From Tetragonia tetragonoides (taxonomy: Eukaryota > Streptophyta > Magnoliopsida > Caryophyllales > Aizoaceae), in the NCBI GenBank assembly GCA_038025085.1, contig CM076147.1:10733501-10797500 (forward strand): a stretch of 64,000 nt of DNA, in the 5' to 3' direction. Positions 46,781-57,598 of this stretch are shown here, piece by piece. The translations under genes and the position numbers were made by a program. Position 1 is the stretch's first letter; each line of letters starts with the position of its first letter. Under the pieces are notes generated by a model that worked only from the letters and a program-made list of their open reading frames with translations, had not been told where the DNA came from and made no database searches.

Positions 46781-48046
46781 TGAAAGGAGTAATTTATAAA
46801 CTTGAACGCTATTTTTGCTTTAATAATTAAGATAAGGTCTCAGGTTTTTCCTCTAAATACTGCTTTATTCCAATCCCATTCAAAAGTCTCATTCAAGAGC
46901 TTTCCAATGACACCTCTCATGCCTCTTTCCGACTCCCGGTCGCCAAGTTGCGATTCAGGGATAGAGCCGTCTTTTACCGTCCAAGGGTAAAACGGTCTTT
47001 TCATATTTTTTGGAGTACTAAAATTCCTCCGGAAAATAAAAACAGACTGGATGTCGTCATTATGACCATATCCAGCTGGCAGCTGCTAGCCGTTAGCGGC
47101 CCCGACCAGGGCCGCCAGCGGCCCTGACTGAAAATCCATGGCCGCTAGCGGCGCTGACACAACCTCTGGCCCGACTCTTTTTTCAAGCCCAATTAAAAAA
47201 TCCAGCTCTCTTCAGCCGTCCAGCCCTACTTCCCCACGCCTATAAATATGATCCTCCTCCCTCAGTTCAAATCACACAATCTACAGTTGACAACCTCTAT
47301 TCTTAGGAGTATTAACACTGAGCTTCTCCCGCTTTCTTCAAAAATTTAAGATCTTGTCTTTTACTATTCTTGTCAAAAATAGCCTACAGTTCAGGTACAA
47401 ACTCCTGAGGGCTCAAATCAAATTAATTGTCTAATTGTTTATTTTCTAGTAGTCATAATGTAGATATCATGCTAGTGTAACGTTTTTATCGCTTCCTAAA
47501 TATTTTCTGTATAGTCGTTGTGCTGCCCAACTTGTCAATCAAATGCATGTCTAAACAAGGGTCATGAATAAATGTTGTGATGCTTGTGTTGAACAAACTA
47601 ATAGTCTAAGTCTAGGTTGTTAATCCGGTTTTGCATGGGAATTATGTCTTTAAATTATTAAGCAAACTTGAGTTAGTAGAGCCCGTCACAATACGGGCGA
47701 GTTGGGTGCCTAACACCTTCCCACCTCGTACCTTCTCCCCCGAACCCTTTATTCTTGGGTACTCATATGTTCTATATGAGTGGGAGTCTTTCTAAAAAAA
47801 TGATTGGTTCACTTATCGTGCTATTAGGTTGTCCCTTCGGATTGTCCCTTCGGATTGTCCCTTCGATAAAACGCCGATAGCAGATTTGTGACCTCTTTCA
47901 TGGTTTTTATTCAATTCAAGTCTTTACAAAATCTTTTCTAACTCGATGGTCCCTTAAACTTATCTAAACCCCCAACTTACAAATTTTCTATAAGGACGCA
48001 CTCCATGGAAACCAGTTGGATTGGACGAAAATCCCGGGTCCTTACA
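46732..48046 (+). repeat. Tat-type Ty3/gypsy LTR (plus strand), probably a 5' LTR
   Basis: 1315 bp, TGTAGACGCC to TCCTTACA. The words GGGTGCCTAACACCTTCCC and CTCCCCCGAACCC are typical of this lineage. The TATA box is TATAAATA at 47241-47248. Upstream of it is a GC block (47075-47165) with GCCGCTAG and GCCGCCAG words. A 13-bp unit (TTGTCCCTTCGGA) is repeated at 47829, 47842 and, with its last two bases differing, 47855. The adjacent downstream sequence contains a primer-site-like ACTTCACTGGGGA, so the lost element extended to the right. It starts within the DUF7745 frame. Confidence 0.75.
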
Positions 48047-48047
48047 G

Positions 48048-48064
48048 TGACTACTTCACTGGGG
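48048..48064 (+). other. Putative primer-binding site of the Tat-type element
   Basis: TGACTACTTCACTGGGG lies two bases after the LTR end. It resembles, with changes, the TGGCGACTCCACTGGGG site common in Tat elements. Only about 150 bases of leader follow before another LTR starts at 48198. Confidence 0.55.
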
Positions 48065-48197
48065 ATTTATTTAAGAGGGTGAGACCCGAAAGTCAAGTTT
48101 GGTTAATGGTTTAATAACCTGTTCCATACTTTTGCATCATGTGCATCATTTGCATGTGCTTTGGCACAACCTTTTGACCCTTATCGACCCTCGAGGA

Positions 48198-48693
48198 TGT
48201 GATACCCCCATATTTTCTATGATTATTATATTGATTTATATATGATTTATAAATAGTTTCGGAGATTAAATCGTATATTCATTTAAAGGATTCGATTTAT
48301 CCAATTAAGGCCATAATAATATTAATTATTATTATGGGACTTTCATAAATTGCATTTATTAATTTTGAGAAGTTTAATTAAAATGATTTATATATGAATG
48401 AGAATTATTCATATAGTTTTAATTAGTTTTAATTAGCTATTTAAATCAGAAAATTAGTAAATAAATTCCTAATCATAGTAGTCATTGACTTGGGTTGACT
48501 GGGGTTCTATACAAGGAAAAAGATGAGACAATTGATCAGTTTTGCATAACTTATCAAACCCTCAAAGCATTCTCTCTCCTCTCTTTCTCTCCCTCACCAT
48601 CGGCTCTCTCTCTCCTTTCTCTCTCCATCGAGTCTCTCTCTCTCCTTGCTGCTCACCGGAGAACCACCACCGGCACCCCCTCCTGCCGGTAAG

Positions 48694-48753
<60 letters not shown>

Positions 48754-50765
48754 TATTTTTCTCTTTTCTCTTTCCGTGGCCTCCTCCTTCCCGCGACCTC
48801 ACGCTCTTTCTTTCTCCTTCTCTCTCTCGTTCTCTCCTTCTCTCTCATCGCATGTCTCTCTCTCTCTCCTCTCGTCGCCGGAGCTCCGGCGACAACCACC
48901 ACCAGCCATGGTGGCCAGTGGGTGGTGGTGGTGATGATGGGTCGGGTTATAGGTCCCATGCATGGGTACCCGTGACCTAGACCTAGTTTTAAAGCTAGGT
49001 TTTCGTTTTTATATTTTTCGTAATTATTAATTCGATTTTCAGTATTTTTGATTTAGTAATTTTATTTTTCTGCACTCATTCCGATTCGGAATTCGGATTT
49101 TCAAAACCCTATATTGGTTGAAATAAATCAAGGAATTTAATAAAATTATCAGACTGAGATTTCGTTACTGTTTGTATATTCGTATTTAATTAATACTGAT
49201 TCGGTAATTGTTTTAATTAGGACCTAACGAGCAAGCGTGATTATCGTCGATCGTTGGAGCATACTTACTGTTGGTAGCATATTAGTGGTAAGCGCTCATG
49301 CCTACCTTCTTCCAAAGCCCCATCAAAACTATTTTGATGTGCTATGTGCTAATTGGGAATTTGTTGTGAATTTAATATGCAAAGCATGATTAAATTATAT
49401 CGTCATTATTATGAAGTTATTAAGCATGATTCACTGCTGTAAATATCATTTATAATTAACATGTTGATGTTATCATGTTTTGGGAATTAATTAGTCCATA
49501 TGATGGTTATTGGACAATTGTTGAATGGTGAATTATTAATATTATTATGCTATTAAGTATATGCTACTTGGTATGGGTATTATTGGTTGCTAGTGAGCAC
49601 CTATATATTATCGTTGAATGTCTTGGATGATTTGTGAATTTTTGGATATCATGTTAACCTGCCGAAGTGCTGCCGAAATTGTGCTAGACATCATTATTGA
49701 ATTATCGTCATTATTGAATTTAAGCATGACTAATTCTCATTGTATTGAATTATCATTATCGTCGTTATCTACTATTCATTATCGAGAGCATGAAATGAAT
49801 TAGTAAGTCGTGGTCTCGTAGTACCACTTATGTCAACCAATGCAAATTATGTGAATTGAATTTAAATGAGAGTAAGACTCCTAATGGATCCCTAGGAGTA
49901 GTCGAGCAATCGGGATTGCACCTAATGGTGTAGTTCAAGGGATGAGTGATTCCCAAGTTACTTATGGACACCTCACAGTGTGTCTGGGACGGATCATTTC
50001 CCATTTATTAAGTCCTCTAGGCTCGTGTAATTGTACTAGAGGTAGTGTGCACACTAGAGTCATTATGTCCATGGCGTGATTGTATCTTCGATAACAGTAC
50101 GGGTAATCGCTGTTCTACTCGCTCTCTTACATCTCTCTAATCAAGACGGATTGTCAATGTCGTATTTCTTATGATCACTATACAAGAATGGTATATAAAA
50201 GAATGTCGTTATGCGTATGCTTGATTATATGCTTATGTGCGTATGCAAATGAATTTCATTGATTCTTCTAAAACCTCAGGTAAGGTTTGTGAAATGTTTT
50301 TACTGGGTACGGATCACGTTTATTCAGTTTATCTGATTTTTGTTTCTCTTTTGTTTCTTTTCTTTTCTTCTGTATTTTATTTCCGTCACGGAAACCAAAC
50401 TGCAGGTTTAGTTGATTGAGGACGTACAGCTTGGAAGGTAGAGTTGGCGTCGGTTTTTAGAACTTTTTCTGTTCAGTTAGATCGTTGGGATTATATTGGA
50501 TTTAGCCCTTTGAAGGCAAGTTGTAATAAATTTGGTTCAATGGTTTTAGCTCACTATATAGACAACTCGGATATTATTTGTTTAGTTTGTTTAGTTCCTT
50601 AGAAGCTCCTTTTGACGCCTAGTCTTTCTTTCTGCTTAGCATTTACTCCTTAGTGATAAATGTTGCAGTAGCTACCCTCAGGTTCGGGACGGTTCAGCGG
50701 TGTCGAGTCATGCACAACGACGTTGATAGTTCACAGGAAATCGTTGCGAATTCAGGGGTGTTACA
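48198..50765 (+). repeat. Large LTR (2568 bp) of a gypsy-like element
   Basis: It starts TGTGATACCCCC and ends GGTGTTACA, directly followed by a primer site. It is long and AT-rich, with a pyrimidine-rich stretch and CT microsatellite near 48560-48890, which looks like a leader. Start and end words resemble large plant chromovirus LTRs. It cuts the leader of the Tat element, so it is the younger of the two. No right-hand partner LTR is in the window: the element is truncated near 52400 at the rDNA spacer. Confidence 0.7.
48695..48746. repeat. (CT)n microsatellite in the large LTR
   Basis: About 52 bases of near-perfect CT repeat. The overlapping open frames rich in S and L are repeat artefacts. 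Confidence 0.95.
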
Positions 50766-50767
50766 AA

Positions 50768-50780
50768 TGGTATTAGAGCC
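50768..50780 (+). other. Primer-binding site of the large-LTR element
   Basis: TGGTATTAGAGCC, two bases after the LTR end. It is the initiator methionine tRNA site with one transition (C to T). Confidence 0.8.
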
Positions 50781-50939
50781 CTAGGTTTAAAAAGGTTGCT
50801 TAGGATTAATTAATGAATTGATCATGCTTTATTTCAATAACGATGCCTTTGAGCGTAGTAGTCCTAGAAGATAAAAATTATTTGAAATCACTTTGCTTGT
50901 GATTTATAAAGTTCTTATTGTTTGATTGTCTACCTGTAG

Positions 50940-51815
50940 ATGGTAAGGACAAGAATTACTACGCGGATGACGACTGCACACCAAAGGGCACGCGCCCTAG
51001 CTCATCGTGCACAACCAGTAGAGTATGACGCTTCATCAGATAGCGAGTCAACCGGAAACGATGCAAACGTGCGCCACGAGGCCGCGCCTACTGCCGCCTC
51101 AGTTGCCGCACCCGCCGCACGTGTAGTTGACGATGAGGAGGATCCCTCTGAGTCCGAGCCTGAGTATACGCCACCGGAATAGAATGATAATATGCCAGAT
51201 TTGGAAGATATTAGTGCCGAGAGCGACAACAACATTGCGCCTACTCCTGCACCTATTGCTGCACCTATTCCTACTGCAAATTGGTCTCCTCCTGTGGAAC
51301 CATTCTTTGCTAGTGATGCTGAGCTTGAGGATATAAGTATCTACATACGACGTGCTTACAGTACGATCGAGCGTTATCAGTACGAGAACCGCACGAGTCT
51401 ACACGAAGGTTTATGGGTAGAGCTACTGCTAGTTGGTCTGCCTAACATCCATCCTTGGGTGGGACTCAAGGAGAAGTACGACGACGTAGTCTTCAAAAGT
51501 GGTCACTTGCACGAGAAGAAGTAAGGAGAAGGTACGAGATGGTCTCTCTACTTTAGAGGTGTCGCAGCTGAGTTATGCCTGTCCGAGTTCTAGTGGAAGG
51601 TGAACCGTGTGCTAGTACCTGCGCCGAAAGGTATGTGCGAGTACTGCTCGACTAAGAAGCGCAAACACGCCGATGATTTTAGGAAGCGTTTAATGCCCCA
51701 GAAGTTTGGTGGATATGCCTATCCATACACACCCTACAAAGAGGTAAAGCCTAGGAGGAAGGAGGATCATGATGAGTCCCCTAGTGCGAAGAAAATGTGC
51801 GCGAGTGTCAAGTAG
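50940..51815 (+). pseudogene. Unrecognised ORF of the large-LTR element (gag-like position)
   Basis: One register runs 291 codons from ATG 50940 (MVRTRITTRM) to the stop at 51813-51815, interrupted by only three stops (51180, 51522, 51591). The first third is acidic and alanine/proline-rich and probably disordered. The middle contains YIRRAYSTIERYQYENRT. The C-terminal part is basic with a CEYC pair and a YAYPYTPY stretch. It sits where gag is expected, about 160 bases after the primer site, but I do not recognise a Gag domain, CCHC knuckle or any pol domain. It may be the only gene of a non-autonomous family. Confidence 0.55.
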
Positions 51816-52400
51816 AATTAGATGATTGCTTTAGTAGTTTTACTTGAGTTTTATTGGAACTTTTAGATATTGTGAAGGCCCTGCGTGGTCAAGTTTGATG
51901 TTGGTGTAGTTGCATAGGCAACAAATATTTAAGATTGTTATTTACTTGCAGTTTGTCTCATTGCAAGACTACTTCATTTGATTATATGATATCATTGAGA
52001 AATTGTTTTATATGATCGTTTTATCACATAATTGCATGGTTGGCTCATAGCTTCGTAATGCTATCTCGTATTGCCTAGACATGATGGGAAATCCATGTCG
52101 GAATTAACTGGGGTTTTTGGGAGTTTGGATAATTATTTTCCAAAAGATCCACCTCAAAATTTTCAAGTTTATCATTAAGTTACGGAAAAACATTTTTTTT
52201 TAAAATTTTCACACAAGGTAACTATTTAATTTAATTTTTATTTAAAAAATAGGCTGAAAATAGGAAATGAATAGAAATAATATCAGAAAAATTACAAATC
52301 ACTTCAAAAAAATTGGGAAATATTTTTGAGACTTCACTTTAATTTTAGAAATAATTTTTAGACCTCACTCCTCACTCTTGGGGGTAGGAAATTTCGGCCC
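51816..52400. other. Non-coding end of the large-LTR element
   Basis: AT-rich, with no domain in any frame. It probably includes the 3' untranslated region of the element. The junction with rDNA spacer repeat lies near 52400, where GC content rises sharply. No second LTR is found. Confidence 0.4.
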
Positions 52401-53060
52401 TCACCCATGATTTTGGTGTTCCGGCCCTTACATTGGCATCCCGTAAAAATGCAATTACAAGCCTATCATGGACCAGATAACCAACCCCGGGGGCTTCCCA
52501 TATCCCTTAGGGATGTCCCGTGTGATATGGTGTGAAAATATACACCTACGGTCCGGAGCCTCTTGGAAGGAAAAAAAACGTGGATTATATCCCTTGACTT
52601 TCGGCTTCCCGGGGCTCGGGTGTTATTTTTGCCCAAACATCTCCTAGGGGTCTATCATGACCCTAGAGGACCCTAGGCGCTCCGGGAGGGTCATCCTTAT
52701 CCCCGAACTCCGATATTACCCATTATGCCGGTATTCCGACGCTTACATTTGCATCGCGTAAAATCGCCCTTACAAGCCTATCAGAGACCCAATAACCGAC
52801 CCTAGGGGCCTCCCATGTCCCCTAGGGGTCTCCCGTGCGATATGGGGCGAAAACATTAACGTCGAAAAGTTTGCATCCGGAGGCCTAAAACACGTCCCCA
52901 AGAGCATTCCCGGGGCCCGGTTGCCGTTTTCGCCTGAAATATTGTCGGGGGTTCTATTATGGCCCTAGGGGGCCCCCGGTGCCCCGGGAGGGGCAACTTG
53001 ATTCCCGAACTCAGATATCACACATGTCGCCCGTTTTCAGGCCATAACATTGGCATCACG
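52401..53060 (-). repeat. rDNA intergenic spacer repeats, distal copies (~302-bp unit)
   Basis: About two units are recognisable by the anchor CATTGGCATCGCGTAAAA and by downstream words such as ACAAGCCTATC, GATATGGGGCGAAAA and CCCGAACTCAGATATC. Anchors are at 52431 (diverged), 52746 and 53048, giving spacings of 315 and 302. The third unit is interrupted just after its anchor by a LINE. The same unit recurs at 61138-61912 next to a 26S rRNA end, which identifies it as spacer DNA. Strand is given as that of the rRNA. Confidence 0.8.
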
Positions 53061-55564
53061 TTTAGTGATATTTTAGTTCAGACTGATATTGCTAGATCAG
53101 TAATGAATCAAGCACAGGAAGATGCAAACAAAGAGCCACTGAATGAGATACTGCAGAAGGGAGAAATTCAGGCTAGGAGAAGGTTCAATGACCTAAACCT
53201 GGCAGCTGAGACATTCCTACAACAAAAGAGCAAGGCTAGATGGGTGCAACTGGGAGATGGAAATAATTAGTTTTTCCATGCAATTATGAAATAGAGAAGG
53301 CAACAAAACAGATTGCACTCCATACAGACACAAGAGGGCATCTTATTGGAGGATAAAGATTTGATTATTGAAGAATTTGTGGGTTTTACAGGAAGATGCT
53401 GGGGGTATCAGGCACCAGAGGCACTACAGCTGAGGAGAGTTTCTTTTCAGCAGGGAAAAAACTAAATATGCAACAACAGATGAGCATCAGTGCACGAGTG
53501 ACTGCTGAGGAAGTACAGAGAGCTATGTTTGACATTGATAGGAATAAAAGCCCAGGCCCTGATGGCTTTGGCTCAGGTTTCTTCAAGGAAGCATGGAGTA
53601 TTGTCAGGGAAGAAGTGACCAATGCAATCATAGATTTTTTTGAATCCTCTAAAATGCTTAAAGAGGTGAATACAACTAACCTTTGTCTTGTGCAGAAAAT
53701 AGGGAACCCTGAAAAAGCCTCTGATTTCAGACCTATAGCATGCTGCAACACCATATACAAATGCATTTCAAAGATCCTATGTGGGAGATTGGCAACAGTG
53801 CTACCTGACCTCATCTCTGTGAACCAGGGTGCCTTTGTGGCACAGAGGTCAATTGTGCACAACATCATGATATGTCAGGACCTAATCAAGCACTACAACA
53901 GGAAGCAATCTTCACCTAGATGCTTGATGAAGATAGACCTGAGGAAAGCTTATGATAAAATACACTGGAGTTTTGTTAAGGAGATGCTGCAAGGGTATGG
54001 CTTCCCAATTAAGTTCGTTGGCTGGATACTGGAATGTATACAAACTGTAAGTTTCAGCATCAACATAAATGGAGGGGTGCATGGATTCTTTCTTGCTCAA
54101 CGTGGCATCAGGCAAGGAGATCCATTATCCCCATTGATATTTGTGCTGGTCATGGAGTATTTCTCAAGGATTTTGAAAATAGCATGTATGGACAAAAGCT
54201 TCAGTTGGCACCCCATGTGCAAGGAACTAGCTTTGAGTCACTTGTGCTTTGCTGATGATTTGATGTGTTTCTGCAAAGCAACCCCTGAATCTGTAAGTAT
54301 AATGATGAATTGCATAAATTACTTTACACAAGCTACTGGTCTGCATGCTAATAACGAGAAATCTAACCTGTACATAGCTGGTGTGGATGAGGAAACAAAA
54401 AAACAATTGTTAGCATTATCTGGGTTCAGGGAGGGTACATTACCTATGAAGTATTTGGGAATCCCACTTTCCCCATCTAAATGGAGCAAAATTGACTGTG
54501 AGTGCTTGGTTGACAAAATGACCAAAAAATTGCAGATATGGGCTTCTAGGAACCTACCATATGCAGGAAGAGCTCAACTCATAAACTCTGTGCTTTTCTC
54601 TATACATGTGTACTGGTCTAGCATTTTCATAATGCCTGCAGGGGTACTTAAAAGTGTAGAACAAAAATGCAGATATTTCTTATGGGGTTTCACTGAGCAG
54701 AAGCATAAAACCAACCTGGTGGCATGGGATATAGTATGCAGACCTAGGAAAAATGGGGGCATAAACATAAAAAATTGCAAATGGTTTAATGTGGCTCTGA
54801 ATGGAAAACATATCTTGGATTTAGCCACAAAAAAAGATACTTTGTGGGTAAAATGGATAAATGGGATATATCTGAAAGGTACCAATCTCTGGGACTATGC
54901 ACCAGTGTGGGGTGCCAGCTGGTACTCGACCAAACTCAACAAAATCAAGAGCTATTTCCAGGAGCATTACACAGTCAGAGGGGTCTGGAAAAGAGATGCA
55001 GATGGTTGCTATACAGCTGCAAGGGGATACAGCACTTTGATGGGAGATATGCCTAAGTATAGACATGCCAACCTGATTTGGGGAAGGGTAACAATGCAAA
55101 GACACAGCTTCTGCCTATGGTTGGCTCAACAGGGAAGATTGTTAACTAAGGACAGAATGCAGAACATGGGCTTCCTGAATGGGGATGATGTATGAAACCT
55201 GTGCAAAGCAAAATCAGAAGACCACAATCACCTTTTCTTCACATGTAATATGGCTGCAGGTGTTTTAGATCAATTGAGAAGCTGGCTACAGATTACATCA
55301 AGAACAAACACAATTCAGAGCTTGCTGAACTGGATAAGTAGGCAGAAATGCTCAAACTTCAGGAAGGAAGTGTATGCATCTGGGCTAGCAGCAGCTGTAT
55401 ACTGGCTGTGGAGAAGCAGGAATATTAAACATTTTGTGGGAAGCACTCTTTCTGTGATGCAAATCATGCAGCAGATCCAGCAACCAGTGAGGGTCAGAAT
55501 ACAACAGTGCAGCAGACTGAGAAAAATCAACAGCAAGGACAAAAAATGGTTAGAGAGAATTTAA
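53061..55564 (+). pseudogene. LINE copy A ORF2: RT and C-terminal zinc region
   Basis: The pre-RT part (53061-53390) has stops at 53268-53270 and 53289-53291 and a frameshift near 53385. The 599-codon frame 53396-55195 then holds a largely intact L1 [57 protein letters not shown] and the catalytic LCFADDLMCF. A stop at 55193-55195 interrupts before the C-terminal zinc-binding region (EDHNHLFF), which reads in the same register to 55564. The endonuclease domain is absent through 5' truncation. Copy A retains FADD whereas copy B has FADA. Confidence 0.9.
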
Positions 55565-56087
55565 TTGCTCTTGCACCATAGTAGACTCAGGCAAAAAGGC
55601 AGGACTGCACCAGATGAGCAGCCAGCAGAGACAGCAGGACATTCAGTACCTGTATAGGAATCAAGATAGCAAACAGCAGGAGGAAGACAGCAAGTTGTGA
55701 TTGCAGGAAAAAAAGGAAAATATATCAGCTCTAGAAGATTGCCCCAGCAGAGGACATTGAGGAAAAGGGTCATAGCAAAGCAGAAGCAGGAGGAAAAATC
55801 CAGTGGAAAAAAGGACAAGAAAACTGTAATGATTAGATTGTTTATGTATTTTGTATTTTGCTGTAAGTCAGGGATGTTTTTTGTATTTTGTATCTGTTTT
55901 TTCAGATAAGGGGACCACTGCATGTAGTGAATTACCCCTAGGAGAGTAGGTTTGTAAGGAACAAAGGGATGCAGAGGAAGAGGAACCCTACCTAGTAGGT
56001 GGCCTTGGAATTGCATTACCTATGGACTGTAATCTGTGTAACATTACAGTAAGTAATAACACAATTTCTGACTTGCACCAAAAAAAA
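53061..56087 (+). mobile_element. L1-type LINE copy A, 5'-truncated, in an rDNA spacer repeat
   Basis: The copy starts at a point matching the middle of ORF2 of copy B (about 58485) and ends in an A-run (56080-56087). It is flanked by CATTGGCATCACG (53048-53060) and CATTGGCATCGCG (56088-56100), a 13-bp target duplication with one transition. The 3' end (TTGCACC before the A-run, and GTAGGTGGCCTTG upstream) is shared with copy B, so both belong to one family. Between the ORF2 end and the A-run is about 520 bases, longer than in copy B. Confidence 0.9.
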
Positions 56088-56194
56088 CATTGGCATCGCG
56101 CAACATTTGGCATCGCGCGTTTCCTCTCTCTAGAAATGCTCTCTCCTCTCTCCTCGACACTGCTCGTTAACCATTAACGGAGCTTTGAGTTTCA

Positions 56195-57598
56195 ATGGGG
56201 AAGAAGGATAAAGCAAAGCGAGGGACTGAAAATCATGGTGATGTTGCGGAAAATTCAGTGGCTCCCCCGTGTCCTACAAAAAATGCGACTCATAGGCAAT
56301 GTAACAGTACCAACCGAGACAACCTAGATCGGGTTGTTCGCAATCTCACAGATGAATTGGAGGCTCCTGAAGTCATGACGCCTGAAGTGCAAACTGAAAC
56401 AGTGTAACAGATGGAATTAGCAAGAGAGAAAATCAATTCATGGCTCTCGAAGATGAAGGAGAAGGCCAAAACTCAATTTTTGTCTGAAGATGAAGATGAA
56501 GCTTCAGACCAAGCCAAATAGCAAGAATCGGCAGATGTAGGTAAGATCTCAGCCTGGGAAAAATTTGATATCTCCAAATTGAAAAATGCTGGATTTAAAT
56601 TGGATTTTATTACGCCTACTATGCATGAGGGTAAACCAGTTGGGGAATTTAATTTCATGGATATTGAATCTGAAATTAGCTACTGGAACCAAGCGATTGT
56701 ATGCTATATAATGGGGTCAAGACCACCAATTAATGTTTTCAGTGGATTTCTAAGAAGAATTTGGGCAAAACGGGGGATGAACAAAATGGCAATGATGAAA
56801 AATGGCTTAGTTTTGGTTCGTTTTGACTCCCTGGAGCAGAGGGATGCTGTAATACAGGAAGGGGTTTATCACTTTGACAATAAGTCTATGATAGTCAGGC
56901 CATGGTCTGAAAATGTGGATTATGCTTATGAGGAATTGGCTTCGGTTCCTATATGGGTAAAATTCCCTGGATTAAATGTGAAATACTGGAATGCAATGGG
57001 ATTGAGAAAAATTTCAAGTCTTGTTGGAAGGCCAATGATGGCAGATAGGAATACAGAGCTCAAGGTAGGGATTCACTATGCCAGAGTGCTGATTGAAGTA
57101 GAAATTGGAGGTGTATACCCTGACAAGGTGCACTATAAGAATGAGAGGGGCAATATTGTGGAACAGGAGGTGGAATATGACTGGAAACCTATTATATGCA
57201 GTCATTGCAAACAATATGGGCATAGTGAACCTGAATGCAGAAAGAAGAAAGCTGCTGCAGCCCCTGTGACTGAAACTGTGCCTGTGCAGAACCAACCAGC
57301 ACAACAAGAAAACCCTAGGAAGCAGCAATGGCAGAATGCAGGGAGAGGGAGAGGTAGAATGTGGAATGCAGGGAGAGGATTGAGAGCTGGAAGAGGCAAT
57401 TACAGACAAATTCAGCAACCAAAAAATGGAAATCCACAGACACAGAATTCTTTTGATCTACTGCAACATGAAGGAGAAGTGCAGGAAGTGCAAATGACAC
57501 AAGATGAAACAGAAGAGCTAGGGATACAGGAGGATCTGCACACAGGTATGGTGCCACCACATGGTAAGTCTCCTATCTTGACTGGTAGTCATGGATAG
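56195..57598 (+). pseudogene. LINE copy B ORF1 (DUF4283 and CCHC nucleic-acid-binding protein)
   Basis: One register from ATG 56195 to TAG 57596-57598, broken by stops at 56405-56407 and 56518-56520. The central part (about 56690-57190) is the DUF4283-type domain of plant L1 ORF1, with LVLVRFDSLEQRDAVI and VPIWVKFPGLNVKYWN. A CCHC knuckle (CSHCKQYGHSEPEC) is at about 57199-57240. The tail is rich in Q, N, R and G (GRGRGRMW, RAGRGNYRQ), suiting RNA binding. ORF1 and ORF2 overlap by eight bases at ATGGATAG, an arrangement that could allow termination-reinitiation. Confidence 0.85.

Noticed and set aside
48495..48975. Overlapping Ser/Leu-rich frames in the large LTR
   Set aside because: Product of CT-rich leader DNA; three overlapping frames on both strands.
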